Positions 28,432-37,526 of a DNA stretch of 64,000 nucleotides are shown in pieces. The notes beneath the pieces are model-generated. The model saw nothing but the letters and a program-made list of their open reading frames with translations. It did no database searches and had not been told where the DNA came from. Made by a program: the position numbers and the translations under genes. Numbering within the stretch: the stretch's first letter is position 1; every line of letters begins with the position of its first letter. Source of the stretch: Sedimentitalea xiamensis (GTDB lineage: Bacteria; Pseudomonadota; Alphaproteobacteria; Rhodobacterales; Rhodobacteraceae); NCBI RefSeq assembly GCF_030164465.1, contig NZ_JASNJE010000006.1, positions 124,001 to 188,000 of the forward strand. The letters are read 5' to 3'.

Positions 28432-29015
28432 TGCGGGAATATCCGATGATCGCGTGGTCGGACCTTAGCGATTGCGTCTTTGCCCGCTGGTCGCCGAAAA
28501 TCGGCGACGCAAGTGTCATGGGATGGGTCACGGTGGCAGCCTATGGCGGCGCGGCACTGCTGTGCGCGGTGGCGTTCTCTCGGGCGCCGGACCGGGCAGT
28601 TCGGGTCTTTGGATGGGCGCTTGCCGTCTTGCTTGCGGCTTTGATGGTCAACAAACAACTGGACCTGCAATCGGCTTTCACGGCAACCGGGCGCTGCATT
28701 TCCCAGATACAGGGCTGGTATGAGCACCGCCAGCAGTTCCAGTTCCGGTTCATACTCGGTTTGCTGGCCGTCTGTGCAATCCTGGGAGCAGGGGCATTCT
28801 GGCTGATGCGGCAGCACTTGCGGCAGGTCTGGCTGGCGCTGCTGGGGCTGCTTCTGGTCATCTCCTTCGTCGCAGTGCGCGCCGTCGGGTTTCACCATTT
28901 CGACGAGGTGATCAATTTCCGGGTGAAAGATGTTCGGATGAACTGGGTCCTGGAACTCAGCGGATTGGTGCTGATTTCGATCAACGCGATCTGGCTGCTG
29001 TTCCGGCGCGACTGA
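28431..29015 (+). CDS. Four-helix membrane protein of unknown function
   Basis: A 194-residue protein with four hydrophobic helices (about residues 30-50, 60-75, 105-125 and 130-150) and a last one near the C-terminus. A conserved-looking VRAVGFHHFDEVINF segment faces one side of the membrane. Similar roseobacter proteins are often mislabelled as isopropylmalate isomerase; nothing here supports that. It is coupled to the DUF1330 gene and converges with rplI. Confidence 0.7.
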   Translation: MREYPMIAWSDLSDCVFARWSPKIGDASVMGWVTVAAYGGAALLCAVAFSRAPDRAVRVFGWALAVLLAALMVNKQLDLQSAFTATGRCISQIQGWYEHRQQFQFRFILGLLAVCAILGAGAFWLMRQHLRQVWLALLGLLLVISFVAVRAVGFHHFDEVINFRVKDVRMNWVLELSGLVLISINAIWLLFRRD

Positions 29016-29024
29016 CACGAAAAA

Positions 29025-29050
29025 GCCGCGCGGGAGGGAACCCGCGCGGC
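29025..29050 (-). terminator. Bidirectional terminator of the rpsF-rpsR-rplI operon
   Basis: GCCGCGCGGG (29025-29034) and CCCGCGCGGC (29041-29050) form a perfect ten-base stem with a six-base loop. On the minus strand the stem runs into TTTTT, so it mainly ends the ribosomal protein operon. It sits between converging genes and may also stop plus-strand transcripts. Confidence 0.88.
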
Positions 29051-29075
29051 CTTGTCATGCGTCCTGTGCTTTCGA

Positions 29076-29705
29076 TCAGGCTTTGCTGTCGTCTTCGGTC
29101 GCTTCGGTTTCCACGCGAGCGGCTTCCGCGAGATCGTCGTCATCCGAGGCGGCGCTTCCGATGTCGTCGAACAGTTCGGCGATCTCGAATTCCGCTGCGG
29201 CCTCTTCCTCGGCGGCGAGTTCCTGGATGGATTTGCCGGAGGCTTGCAACTCGGCCTCGTCCGTCGATCGAGCGACGTTCAGGCGGATTACCGCAGTCAC
29301 TTCCGGGTGCAGCACGATCGTGACGGAATGCAGACCGAGTTCCTTGATCGGCCGATCGATGATGACCTGCTTGCGGTCGATCGAAAAGCCTTCCTCGGTT
29401 GCGACATCCGCGGCGTCGCGTGTCGTGACCGACCCGTAGAGCGAACCGGCGTCCGACGCGGAGCGAATCACGATGAACTGCTTGCCGTCCAGTTTGGCGG
29501 CGAGCGCTTCAGCTTCCTTGCGGGTTTCGAGGTTGCGCGCTTCAAGCTGGGCCTTCTGCGCTTCGAAACCGGCGATATTCGCTTCGGATGCCGACAGGGC
29601 CTTGCCCTGCGGCAACAGGAAATTGCGGGCATAGCCGGATTTCACGTCGACGACGTCGCCCATCTGGCCAAGCTTGGCCACGCGTTCCAAAAGGATCACT
29701 TGCAT
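29076..29705 (-). CDS. rplI: 50S ribosomal protein L9
   Basis: A 209-residue L9. The N-terminal rRNA-binding domain ([19 protein letters not shown], then [13 protein letters not shown]) and the long connecting helix are standard. Residues beyond about 155 form an acidic tail rich in Glu, Asp and Ala, not found in the classical 150-residue protein but common in alphaproteobacteria. It is the last gene of the rpsF-rpsR-rplI operon, 12 bases after rpsR. Confidence 0.96.
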   Translation of the reverse strand: MQVILLERVAKLGQMGDVVDVKSGYARNFLLPQGKALSASEANIAGFEAQKAQLEARNLETRKEAEALAAKLDGKQFIVIRSASDAGSLYGSVTTRDAADVATEEGFSIDRKQVIIDRPIKELGLHSVTIVLHPEVTAVIRLNVARSTDEAELQASGKSIQELAAEEEAAAEFEIAELFDDIGSAASDDDDLAEAARVETEATEDDSKA

Positions 29706-29717
29706 TTCAAAGTCTCC

Positions 29718-29945
29718 TTAGTTCACGGCATAGGGCAGCAGGGCGAGGAAGCGGGCGCGCTTGATGGCGCGGGCCAGTTCACGCTGCTTTTTCGCCGAGA
29801 CGGCGGTGATACGGGAAGGCACGATCTTGCCGCGTTCGCTGATGTAGCGCTGCAGCAGGCGGGTGTCTTTGTAGTCGATGGCCGGAGCGTTGTCGCCGGA
29901 GAAGGGGCATACTTTGCGACGGCGGAAAAATGGTTTGGCTGCCAT
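29718..29945 (-). CDS. rpsR: 30S ribosomal protein S18
   Basis: A 75-residue S18, the usual size. [12 protein letters not shown] at the start and the basic [14 protein letters not shown] segment are diagnostic. It binds with S6 to the platform of the small subunit and lies between rpsF and rplI, the standard bacterial order. Confidence 0.97.
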   Translation of the reverse strand: MAAKPFFRRRKVCPFSGDNAPAIDYKDTRLLQRYISERGKIVPSRITAVSAKKQRELARAIKRARFLALLPYAVN

Positions 29946-29974
29946 GGTTTACAGTCCTTTTCTCAAGCTTCTGA

Positions 29975-30328
29975 TCAACGACGTTCGCGGCGTTCGCTGC
30001 GGTCGTCACGTTTCTGCATCTGAACCGACGGCAGTTCCTTGTGCTCATCGACGCGGATGGTCAGAACCCGCATGACGTCGTCGTGCAGACGCATCAGGCG
30101 TTCCATTTCCTGCACCGCCGGCGCCGGGGCGTCGCTGCGCAGGAACGCATAGTGCCCCTTGCGGTTCTTGTTGATCTTGTAGGCCATCGTCTTGACGCCC
30201 CAGTATTCGTGATCGACGAGGCTTCCGCCATTGTCGGTCAGAACGGCTCCGAAATGTTCGATAAGGCCTTCGGCTTGCGTGTTGGACAAATCCTGACGCG
30301 CGATCATGACATGCTCATAGAGTGGCAT
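29975..30328 (-). CDS. rpsF: 30S ribosomal protein S6
   Basis: A 117-residue S6 beginning MPLYEHVMIARQDLS, with the YWGVKTMAYKINKNRKGHYAFL core. The C-terminus is very basic and Glu/Arg rich (KRDDRSERRERR), as in other alphaproteobacterial S6 proteins. It heads the rpsF-rpsR-rplI operon and pairs with S18 in the ribosome. Confidence 0.96.
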   Translation of the reverse strand: MPLYEHVMIARQDLSNTQAEGLIEHFGAVLTDNGGSLVDHEYWGVKTMAYKINKNRKGHYAFLRSDAPAPAVQEMERLMRLHDDVMRVLTIRVDEHKELPSVQMQKRDDRSERRERR

Positions 30329-30435
30329 GTGGACTCCTGTCTTGTTTCAAGGCGCATTTCAAAGGAGGGGCCAGACCCTTCCGCGGCCCCGCCACGAGAG
30401 ACTGCGCGGTTCAATTGGTTGCGAAAGGAGCGCTC

Positions 30436-30463
30436 CGTATACACGCTTTGCCAAAGGTCGCAA
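30436..30463 (-). promoter_or_regulatory. Candidate promoter of the rpsF operon
   Basis: On the minus strand TTGCGA (30463-30458) and TATACG (30441-30436) are 16 bases apart, about 110 bases before rpsF. The 395-base gap between rpsF and the first YceI gene (30329-30723) holds no gene that I can support; the rest is GC-rich leader sequence. This promoter is a prediction only. Confidence 0.35.
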
Positions 30464-30723
30464 GCCCGACACGTCAATCCGGCGGGCGGCCGGCGTCTTT
30501 GGGCCGCCGGACAGGCGTCCTGTCGGTGTTTTCTGTCGCTTGTTCTTTCGGGATGCGCCTACCGTTGCACTCCGCGCGGCTCAGACCGTCCATTTGCAGG
30601 ACAAGGTTGGCTTGCGGCCCTTGAATCCGCGCCACACAACCGGGGCCGTGACAGATTGGCCCTTGAGGAATCGCAGTCACGGACCATCTGATTTGATGGA
30701 AGTGCCGCCCAAGGTTTGAAGAG

Positions 30724-31296
30724 ATGAAGAAGGCCCTGTTTGGACTGTCGCTGACCATTCTCGCCGCGCCGCTGAGCGCGGAGACAGGACGCTATGTTCT
30801 CGATCCCAGCCACAGCCAGGTTCTGTTTCAGTATGAACATCTGGGATATTCGACCACATGGGGGTTGTTTTCCGGGTTCTCGGGAGAGATCGAGTTCCAT
30901 CCGGATGACCCCGCAGCCTCCAGTGTAACGGTTTCCATACCCGTGATGTCGATGATGACGGGCTGGCAGGAACGGTTCGAGACGTTCATGGCCGATGGGT
31001 TCTTCGGTGCGACGGAGCAGGACATGATCACGTTCAGGTCCACCCATATTACGATTACGGGTGAGAACCGTGCGGACATCGCCGGTGATCTGTCGATGAA
31101 CGGGATCACGCGGCCGGTGGTCCTGGATGCACGGCTGAACCAGATGGGACCGCATCCGATCGAAAACAGGGCATGGGTCGGGTTCGATGCCACGGCGACA
31201 CTGATACGGTCGGATTTCGATCTCGGGCAGTTCGCGCCTTTCGTGGGCGACGAGGTGAAAGTGCAGATATCGATCGAGGCCGGCAAGGCCGAATGA
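30724..31296 (+). CDS. YceI-family periplasmic protein (first copy)
   Basis: A 190-residue protein with a signal peptide (residues 1-19, cleavage after LSA) and one YceI domain: DPSHSQVLFQYEHLGYS at the start of the mature part and a central FRSTHITITG strand. YceI proteins form lipocalin-like barrels that bind isoprenoid-type lipids, often with cytochrome b561. The neighbourhood contains a second YceI gene and a b561-YceI fusion, which supports a shared lipid or quinone role. Confidence 0.9.
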   Translation: MKKALFGLSLTILAAPLSAETGRYVLDPSHSQVLFQYEHLGYSTTWGLFSGFSGEIEFHPDDPAASSVTVSIPVMSMMTGWQERFETFMADGFFGATEQDMITFRSTHITITGENRADIAGDLSMNGITRPVVLDARLNQMGPHPIENRAWVGFDATATLIRSDFDLGQFAPFVGDEVKVQISIEAGKAE

Positions 31297-31395
31297 GACC
31301 TTGAACGACTGGAACTGGCCCTTGCAATGATCATAGCACTTGCCCGCCGGGGCTTGAATGCGCAACCTGTCGGCGACTCAAGGCTTCGGGAGATC

Positions 31396-31986
31396 ATGAA
31401 GGTGAAGGTGAAATTTGTCGCGGTCGCTTTGGCGGTTGTTGCCGCCTGTGCGGAAGCGGATACCTGGACGGCCGATCCTGATCACACCGAAGTCCGGGCG
31501 TATTGGGACCATTCCGGTTTTTCGGAACAATCGCTCGAATTCACGAAGTTCGACGGATCGCTTCAGTTTTCCCTGGACGCCGTGCCGCAGTCGAATGCGT
31601 TCTTCAGCATTCCCGTGAGCAGCATCGCGACAGGTGTCGCGCAACTGGACAAGGATCTGCTTGGACCGACCTTTTTTGACGTCGAGAATTTTCCGAACAT
31701 CAGTTTCCAGTCCTCGTCTTTCCGGCAGGTCGGACCCAGGAGCGTCATTGTCACAGGCGATTTGACAATCAAGGACGTGACCAAGGCAGCGACATTCGAT
31801 GTCACTGTCCTCAATCTCGGGGAACATCCGGTCGGTCGCTTCTACAAGCCGTTTCAAGGCACGTGGCTGGGGGTTTTCGCAGTCGCCACGATCAAGCGTT
31901 CGGAGTGGGGAATGGGGGCGTTCGTACCGATTGGATCGGACGAGATCCGGATCGAAATAAATTCGGAACTGAAAGCAGAGAACTGA
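31396..31986 (+). CDS. YceI-family periplasmic protein (second copy)
   Basis: A 196-residue YceI-domain protein with a signal peptide (residues 1-20). It has the same layout as the upstream copy (DPDHTEVRAYWDHSGFSE, central FPNISFQSSSF, later FYKPFQGTWLG) but is clearly divergent, so the pair is an old duplication. GGGAG lies shortly before the ATG at 31396, which is why I prefer it to an upstream in-frame start. It converges with the b561-YceI fusion gene. Confidence 0.88.
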   Translation: MKVKVKFVAVALAVVAACAEADTWTADPDHTEVRAYWDHSGFSEQSLEFTKFDGSLQFSLDAVPQSNAFFSIPVSSIATGVAQLDKDLLGPTFFDVENFPNISFQSSSFRQVGPRSVIVTGDLTIKDVTKAATFDVTVLNLGEHPVGRFYKPFQGTWLGVFAVATIKRSEWGMGAFVPIGSDEIRIEINSELKAEN

Positions 31987-32040
31987 ACCTGTTCGTACGT
32001 GTCGGAACTTGCGGTTCCCGTGATCCGGGGGCGCGCGCCG

Positions 32041-33276
32041 TCACGGATTCCCGGACGGTGGCACGCGTTCGGCAGTCAAATCGACCTTGACTTGCACGTA
32101 TCGGCCAAGCGTTTTCGGGTCGGTGACAGTCGTGCCGATACCGTGCATCAGTCGATCGACGATCACGGCGCCTGAAACGGTCGCCGTGTCGCCGGCCAGA
32201 GTCAGATCAAACGGCATCGAAACTGGAACCGAAATGCCGCGAATGGTCAGGGGGCCGGACAGGACATAACCTTCCGTGGTTCTTGAGATGTCGCTGCGAA
32301 AATGCGCCACAGGAAAATCGATCCCGTCCAGAAAGTCCGGACCCGTCGCCTGGGAGGAGACTGATCCCAAGGCGAGTGACCGGATCGACACGGTGACGTC
32401 GACATGCCCCGCTATTCCGATGCTGTCCCGTTCTTCAAAGAAGATCGAGGCAGTCCAGTCGTCGAAACGGCCTGCCACCGGACTTCCAAGCTGTTCGATC
32501 GTGATGGCCAGTGTGCCGTCCGTGACAGTCCAACCGCTTGTTTCCGTCGCCAGAGGGACGCCGGAACTTTCGCCGGGGCGCTCGGTCGCGTACATGCCCA
32601 GACCCGCTCCGACCGCTACTGCGATTGCCCAGATGGCGAGAGCCAAGGCACCTGGAAGGGCGGAGCGGCCTCGTGCAACGGGAACGGGGATCTCGGACCG
32701 CCCGGGCCACATGCGCAACAATGTGGCGTCGCGGTAAGCGAAGTGGTGCAGGAAAGCGCCCGCGACATGCAAGAGGATCGCCAGGACCAGGACTCGCTGC
32801 AACACGATGTGCAGACCGGCGAACACCGATGCCAGAGCTTCTGAAGGCGGCACGAACGGCAGGGACTGCCCGAATGGCCACAGGATCGGCGCGAATCCTG
32901 TCGCTGCGGAGTGATGCAGCCAGCCGGTCAGTGGAACCAGCAAAAGCGAACCGTAGAGAAGCCAATGGATCGTCCGCGCTGCGAGCATCTGAATACGGGG
33001 CGTTTCGGGCAAGGGGCCGGGCGCGGGTTGAAGAAAGGCCCAGGAGATACGCGCCAGCGACAGCAGGAAGATCGCGACTCCAACGGTCTTGTGCAGGGAA
33101 AACAGCAGCAGCGACCGGTTCAGGAGATCTTCCGTCGTGCCGGGCGCGAATGCTTCCTGCGCCATCCTATTCGCGATCAGACCGAGCGGGATCACGATCA
33201 GAATCATCAAGGCGGTCAGCCAGTGAAGGGTCTTTGTGACCGCGCCGAAGCGCCTGTCCGTGTTGGCGAAATTCAT
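32041..33276 (-). CDS. Cytochrome b561 - YceI fusion protein
   Basis: A 411-residue fusion. Residues 1-185 are a four-helix di-haem cytochrome b561 (first-helix His in VTKTLHWLTALM, second near LHKTVGVAI, others in the LHIVLQRVL and LLHVAGAFLHHF helices). A fifth helix at about 200-222 anchors the C-terminal YceI domain (about 235-405) in the periplasm. Cytochrome b561 exchanges electrons with quinones, and fusion to a lipid-binding YceI domain suggests handling of a quinone-like or polyisoprenoid ligand. Two free YceI genes lie next to it on the other strand. Confidence 0.92.
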   Translation of the reverse strand: MNFANTDRRFGAVTKTLHWLTALMILIVIPLGLIANRMAQEAFAPGTTEDLLNRSLLLFSLHKTVGVAIFLLSLARISWAFLQPAPGPLPETPRIQMLAARTIHWLLYGSLLLVPLTGWLHHSAATGFAPILWPFGQSLPFVPPSEALASVFAGLHIVLQRVLVLAILLHVAGAFLHHFAYRDATLLRMWPGRSEIPVPVARGRSALPGALALAIWAIAVAVGAGLGMYATERPGESSGVPLATETSGWTVTDGTLAITIEQLGSPVAGRFDDWTASIFFEERDSIGIAGHVDVTVSIRSLALGSVSSQATGPDFLDGIDFPVAHFRSDISRTTEGYVLSGPLTIRGISVPVSMPFDLTLAGDTATVSGAVIVDRLMHGIGTTVTDPKTLGRYVQVKVDLTAERVPPSGNP

Positions 33277-33461
33277 ACTGCGCTCCGCTGACTGCGGTCA
33301 GGATAGGCATTATTGAAGGGCGCACAATGTTACGGTTTGACCGGCAGGCCCGAATTGCCAGGCCCGACGAGCATCTGCGGCTTCGTATGGGAACCCGCAA
33401 GCCGCCGTTGCCTCTCGATCCCGCGCGGGCTATGCCGGACCTGGAAAAGTGGAGACGCAAG

Positions 33462-34406
33462 ATGAGCAGAGCATTCGTATTTCCGGGGCAGGGCGCGCAG
33501 ACCATCGGGATGGGACAAGCCCTTGCCGAGTCTTATCCGGTGGCGCGGGCGGTATTTGAGGAAGTCGACGAGGCGCTTGGCGAAAAGCTGAGCGCGCTGG
33601 TCTGGGAAGGCGATATCGAAACGCTGACCATGACGCGGAACGCGCAACCAGCCCTGATGGCCACGTCGTTGGCTGCCATGTGTGCGCTGGAAGCGGAAGG
33701 TGTGAAGATCACGGATGCGCGTTTTGTTGCAGGTCATTCGCTTGGTGAATATTCGGCTCTCGCGGCGTCCGGGGCGCTGAGCATTAGCGACACGGCCAGA
33801 TTGTTGCGCGCACGCGGAACTGCCATGCAGGATGCGGTTCCGGTCGGCGTTGGCGCGATGGCGGCGCTTCTGGGGCTGGACCTTGAAGCCGTCCGGGACA
33901 TTTCAAAGGAGGCGGCGCAGGGCGAGGTGTGTGAAGCGGCCAATGACAATGACCCGGCGCAGGTGGTCGTGTCCGGCAACAAGGCTGCGGTGGAACGCGC
34001 GGTGGAACTGGCCAAGTCGCGGGGCGCCAAGCGCGCGGTCATGTTGCCGGTCAGCGCGCCGTTTCATTGCCGCTTGATGCAACCGGCAGCCGAGGTCATG
34101 GCGGAGGCATTGGATGCGGTTTCGATTTCCGCTCCTGCGATTCCCCTGATCGCCAATATCCTGGCGGAGCCGGTGGCCGATCCGGATCGGATCCGGTCGC
34201 TTTTGGTGCAGCAGGTAACGGGTGCGGTCCGGTGGCGCGAAAGCGTGCTTTACATGGGATCGCAAGGTGTTGACGAGATATGGGAAATCGGCGCCGGAAA
34301 GGCGCTGTCGGGCATGGTCCGCCGGATCGACCGGAATATCTCCTGCCGGGCGGTCGGGGGTCCGGAAGATGTCGCGGAAGCTGCAGACAAATTGAAGCAA
34401 GGATAA
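33462..34406 (+). CDS. fabD: Malonyl-CoA:ACP transacylase
   Basis: A 314-residue FabD, transferring malonyl groups from CoA to acyl carrier protein for fatty-acid elongation. GQGAQ at residues 9-13, the nucleophile elbow GHSLGEYSA at 91-99 (Ser93) and the catalytic His202 in APFHCRL are all present. A frame is open for 45 codons upstream, but the family start MSRAFVFPGQ and the GGAGA ten bases before it fix the ATG at 33462. fabG follows after five bases. Confidence 0.96.
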   Translation: MSRAFVFPGQGAQTIGMGQALAESYPVARAVFEEVDEALGEKLSALVWEGDIETLTMTRNAQPALMATSLAAMCALEAEGVKITDARFVAGHSLGEYSALAASGALSISDTARLLRARGTAMQDAVPVGVGAMAALLGLDLEAVRDISKEAAQGEVCEAANDNDPAQVVVSGNKAAVERAVELAKSRGAKRAVMLPVSAPFHCRLMQPAAEVMAEALDAVSISAPAIPLIANILAEPVADPDRIRSLLVQQVTGAVRWRESVLYMGSQGVDEIWEIGAGKALSGMVRRIDRNISCRAVGGPEDVAEAADKLKQG

Positions 34407-34411
34407 TCGAG

Positions 34412-35149
34412 ATGTTTGATCTGACCGGAAAGACGGCGCTGGTTACCGGGGCGTCCGGTGGCATCGGCGGCGAAATAGCACGAATGCTTGTGGAGGCGGG
34501 CGCGACCGTGAGCCTGTCGGGCACGCGCGTGGAGCCGCTCGAGGCATTGGCGGCGGAGCTTGGCGACCGGGCCCATGTGCTGCCTTGCAACCTGAGCGAC
34601 ATGGCGGCAGTCGACGCGTTGCCGAAACAGGCCGTCGCGGCGATGGGCAGCCTCGATGTCCTGGTCAACAACGCCGGGATAACACGTGACAACCTGTTCA
34701 TGCGCATGTCCGACGACGAATGGCAGAGCGTGATCGACGTGAACCTGACCGCCACGTTCAGGCTGTGCAAGGGCGCGATCCGCGGGATGATGAAGGCGCG
34801 TTGGGGCCGGATCGTGAACATCAGCTCGGTGGTCGGCGCGACCGGCAATCCGGGGCAGGCGAACTATGCTGCGTCCAAGGCCGGGATGATCGGCATGTCC
34901 AAGAGCCTCGCCTATGAGGTGGCCAGCCGGGGGATCACCGTGAATACCGTGGCGCCGGGCTTCATTGCGACGGCGATGACCGACAAGCTGAGCGACGACC
35001 AGAAAGCCGGGATCCTGGCCCAGGTGCCGGCGGGACGCATGGGAGAGTCCCACGAGATCGCTGCGGCTGTGTTGTATCTGGCGAGTCCGGAGGCGGGATA
35101 CGTCACGGGCGCGACGCTGCATGTGAACGGCGGCATGGCCATGCTCTGA
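34412..35149 (+). CDS. fabG: 3-oxoacyl-ACP reductase
   Basis: A 245-residue short-chain dehydrogenase reducing 3-oxoacyl-ACP with NADPH. TGASGGIG lies at residues 12-19, NNAG at 86-89, and the catalytic Ser139, Tyr152 and Lys156 are in place (SS, then YAASK). Length and sequence are typical of FabG rather than other SDRs, and the position between fabD and acpP supports this. The ATG at 34412 follows AAGGA. Confidence 0.96.
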   Translation: MFDLTGKTALVTGASGGIGGEIARMLVEAGATVSLSGTRVEPLEALAAELGDRAHVLPCNLSDMAAVDALPKQAVAAMGSLDVLVNNAGITRDNLFMRMSDDEWQSVIDVNLTATFRLCKGAIRGMMKARWGRIVNISSVVGATGNPGQANYAASKAGMIGMSKSLAYEVASRGITVNTVAPGFIATAMTDKLSDDQKAGILAQVPAGRMGESHEIAAAVLYLASPEAGYVTGATLHVNGGMAML

Positions 35150-35462
35150 TACGGCGCTTTCCGGGGACGGAAAAATGGGCTGATCAGCCGAGGTTCACGA
35201 TAAGGTTTTTCAGGTCTTTGAGGACTGAAGCACCTGAAGCGCGGCCCGCATGGCGATGCCGACCAGAAGGTCGGAGATGCGGCAAGTTCGACGGATTGGT
35301 GCGCCATGGATCGGGGTTTTCCTGATTCACAGGCTTTTGACACGCGCGCGATTTCGACTCCGCTCTTGTTTCGAATGCGGGAACGGATTATCTGCGAAAA
35401 CAGGATAAATTTCGGCAGGTTCCGACCAGGGACGAGGCGCTTGCCGGGGTTTTCGAAAGCGT

Positions 35463-35490
35463 TTGCCAATTTTTCAGTCTATGCTATAGG
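35463..35490 (+). promoter_or_regulatory. Candidate promoter of acpP
   Basis: TTGCCA (35463-35468) and TATAGG (35485-35490) are 16 bases apart, giving a leader of about 140 bases before acpP. The gap 35150-35638 has no supported gene. A frame is open from 35306 to 35629, but its product is not protein-like. A separate acpP promoter is expected because ACP is needed in large amounts. Confidence 0.4.
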
Positions 35491-35638
35491 CGGCGCAGAA
35501 TTTGACAGGGAGCGAGTGCGTTCTTCTGTCGTCCCCGGCGATCCGGGACCGAGCCGCCTGATGAGGGCAAAACCAACCCACCCGAACGGGCAAGGGCAGA
35601 CTTGGGCGAGAAAGCCCACAATGGAATGAGGACCAAAC

Positions 35639-35872
35639 ATGAGCGACGTCGCAGACCGCGTTAAGAAGATCGTTGTGGAACATCTGGGTGTTGAAGAAGA
35701 CAAAGTGACTGAAGGCGCTTCGTTCATTGACGATCTCGGCGCGGACAGCCTCGACACTGTCGAACTGGTCATGGCCTTCGAAGAAGAATTCGGAATCGAA
35801 ATCCCCGACGATGCCGCTGAAACCATCCAGACCTTCGGCGACGCGGTGAAGTTCATCAGCGAAGCCTCCTGA
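35639..35872 (+). CDS. acpP: Acyl carrier protein
   Basis: A 77-residue, strongly acidic ACP. The phosphopantetheine attachment motif DSL is present ([12 protein letters not shown], Ser37). It carries growing acyl chains for FabD, FabG and FabF and also feeds acyl-homoserine lactone synthesis. GAGG lies just before the ATG. A second, unusual gene pair (a broken acetyltransferase and a HisA paralogue) separates it from fabF. Confidence 0.98.
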   Translation: MSDVADRVKKIVVEHLGVEEDKVTEGASFIDDLGADSLDTVELVMAFEEEFGIEIPDDAAETIQTFGDAVKFISEAS

Positions 35873-36012
35873 TAGTCAGCCAGAACTATTTCTTGATCGG
35901 CGTCCCCGGACAGGTGGCGCCGATTTCCTTTTTGCGACCCTGTGACTTGCGTCCATCGGATTCGCTGCGACACTGATCCTGCAGAGCAGAGGCCGGAGAG
36001 CGTCGCCACATC

Positions 36013-36542
36013 ATGCGAACCATACCCAACATCAATACGGCGCGTCTGACATTGCGCGCCATGCGTCCGGAGGATTTCGGGCGCTACGCGGAAATCTGGT
36101 CCGAGCCGGACGTCGTGCGCCACATCCAAAGCGCTCCGCGCACCCGCGGACAATCCTGGGATGCGTTCCTGCGCAATGCGGGACATTGGCAGATGGCGGG
36201 GGTTTCGGACAATGGGCCATCGTCGAGCGGAACAGCCGTCGGATGATCGGGCAAACCGGGTTCTTTTTCGCCGCGCGCGGTCTGGGCGAAGACTTCGATT
36301 CCCATCCCGAAGCTGGCTGGGTTCTCGCTTCGGAGGCGCGGGGGACGGGATTCGGACTGGAAGCGGCGCAGGCCGCGCATGAGTGGTTCGACCGGATCAT
36401 GCCCGGACCCCTGGTCGCCATGATTGATCCGGACAATACTGTTTCGCTGCGACTGGCCGCGTATCTGGGATACGCGGAGATACGGGAATCCGAAAGCGAC
36501 GGTGCCGCCGTGGTTCTTCTGCGCCGCCACGGCCCACCATAG
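36013..36542 (+). pseudogene. GNAT-family N-acetyltransferase, frameshifted
   Basis: The first 64 or so codons (MRTIPNINTARLTLRAMRPEDFGRY...) match the start of RimJ/RimL-type GNAT acetyltransferases. The rest of the domain, including the acetyl-CoA loop region (EARGTGFGLEAAQAAHEW), continues in a different frame from about 36196. The break coincides with a run of five G at 36198-36202; one additional G would restore a single frame of about 177 codons. This is either a true pseudogene, a slippage-controlled gene or a sequencing error in a homopolymer. Confidence 0.8.
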
Positions 36543-36652
36543 CGCCTGGCTACGCCGCAAAAGGCAGAGACAGAGACGCAAACCGCAGACGTTCCGGCAA
36601 AGGTCGTGCTATGGTCCCGAGCGAGAACGGGCCACCAGCAGGAGTTTGCGTC

Positions 36653-37396
36653 ATGTTGATCTATCCGACCATTGAATTGCAGCAAGGGCGTTGCGTGTCA
36701 CTGGACAAGGGACGACTGGACCAGGCCATGATCTGGCATGTCGATCCGGTCGAAACGGCCCGTGGCTTTGCGGCTGACGGCGCCGAATGGATGCATGTCA
36801 CAGATTTTGACGCCGTTGAGGGGCGAACCGACAACAGCGATCTTATCGAGACCATCATACGGGCCGCGGGCATTCCGGTTCAGTTGGGCGGCGGAATCCG
36901 AAGCCGGGAAACGGTGGAACGCTGGATCGATAAGGGGGTCGGCCGGGTGGTGATTGGCACCCTCGCGGCGCGCGACCCGCAACTGGTGCAGGAACTGGCG
37001 AAATATTACCCGGACCAGATCGTTCTTGCGGTGGATGTCTGGCAGGGGCAGGTCATGACCGAGGGGTGGCGCACCGCCAGCGCATTGACGCCCGAGGCCT
37101 TTATTTCGGCGTTCGGCAATGCGCCTTTCGCGGGGATCATCATTACCGATGTCGATACGGACATCTCCGAAGTCGATGCGCAATTGGGCCTGATTTCGGG
37201 TCTTGCGAGGCACGCAAGTTCGCCGGTGATCGCGAGCGGAGTCGTGCGCGGCGCCGATGATATCGCGCGGCTGGCCCATATTCCGAACATCGCCGGCGCC
37301 CTGGTCGGCCGGGCCTTGTTTCAGAAGACGATCGACCTGAAGGAAGCCTTGCGCACGGCGCAGCCGGGACCGGGGCGGATCGCCGAGTTCCTGTAA
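36653..37396 (+). CDS. HisA-related TIM-barrel protein with altered catalytic residue
   Basis: A 247-residue (beta-alpha)8 barrel homologous to HisA, the isomerase of histidine synthesis. The second catalytic Asp is kept (LAVDVWQG, Asp128). The first, Asp8 in HisA, is Glu (IYPTIELQQG, Glu8), and the RDGT phosphate loop of HisA is changed to a TDIS-type sequence around residues 169-172. It sits alone among fatty-acid genes rather than in a his operon. I infer a paralogue with a modified or different reaction, and I leave it without a gene symbol. The ATG at 36653 follows AGGAG at 36639-36643. Confidence 0.85.
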   Translation: MLIYPTIELQQGRCVSLDKGRLDQAMIWHVDPVETARGFAADGAEWMHVTDFDAVEGRTDNSDLIETIIRAAGIPVQLGGGIRSRETVERWIDKGVGRVVIGTLAARDPQLVQELAKYYPDQIVLAVDVWQGQVMTEGWRTASALTPEAFISAFGNAPFAGIIITDVDTDISEVDAQLGLISGLARHASSPVIASGVVRGADDIARLAHIPNIAGALVGRALFQKTIDLKEALRTAQPGPGRIAEFL

Positions 37397-37526
37397 CGTC
37401 ACGGTTCCACATTAGGACTGTCCGGACGCGGAAACGCGCTGATGAGAGGTGTGCTGCGCCCTTGCCCCCGTGCCCCGGTGCGGGGTAAGAGCGATGCGCA
37501 GGAGAACACGGTCGAGAGGGCAGGTC

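Noticed and set aside
35306-35629. A 107-codon open frame just before acpP
   Set aside because: No ribosome site, no recognisable features, and it overlaps the likely acpP promoter and leader.
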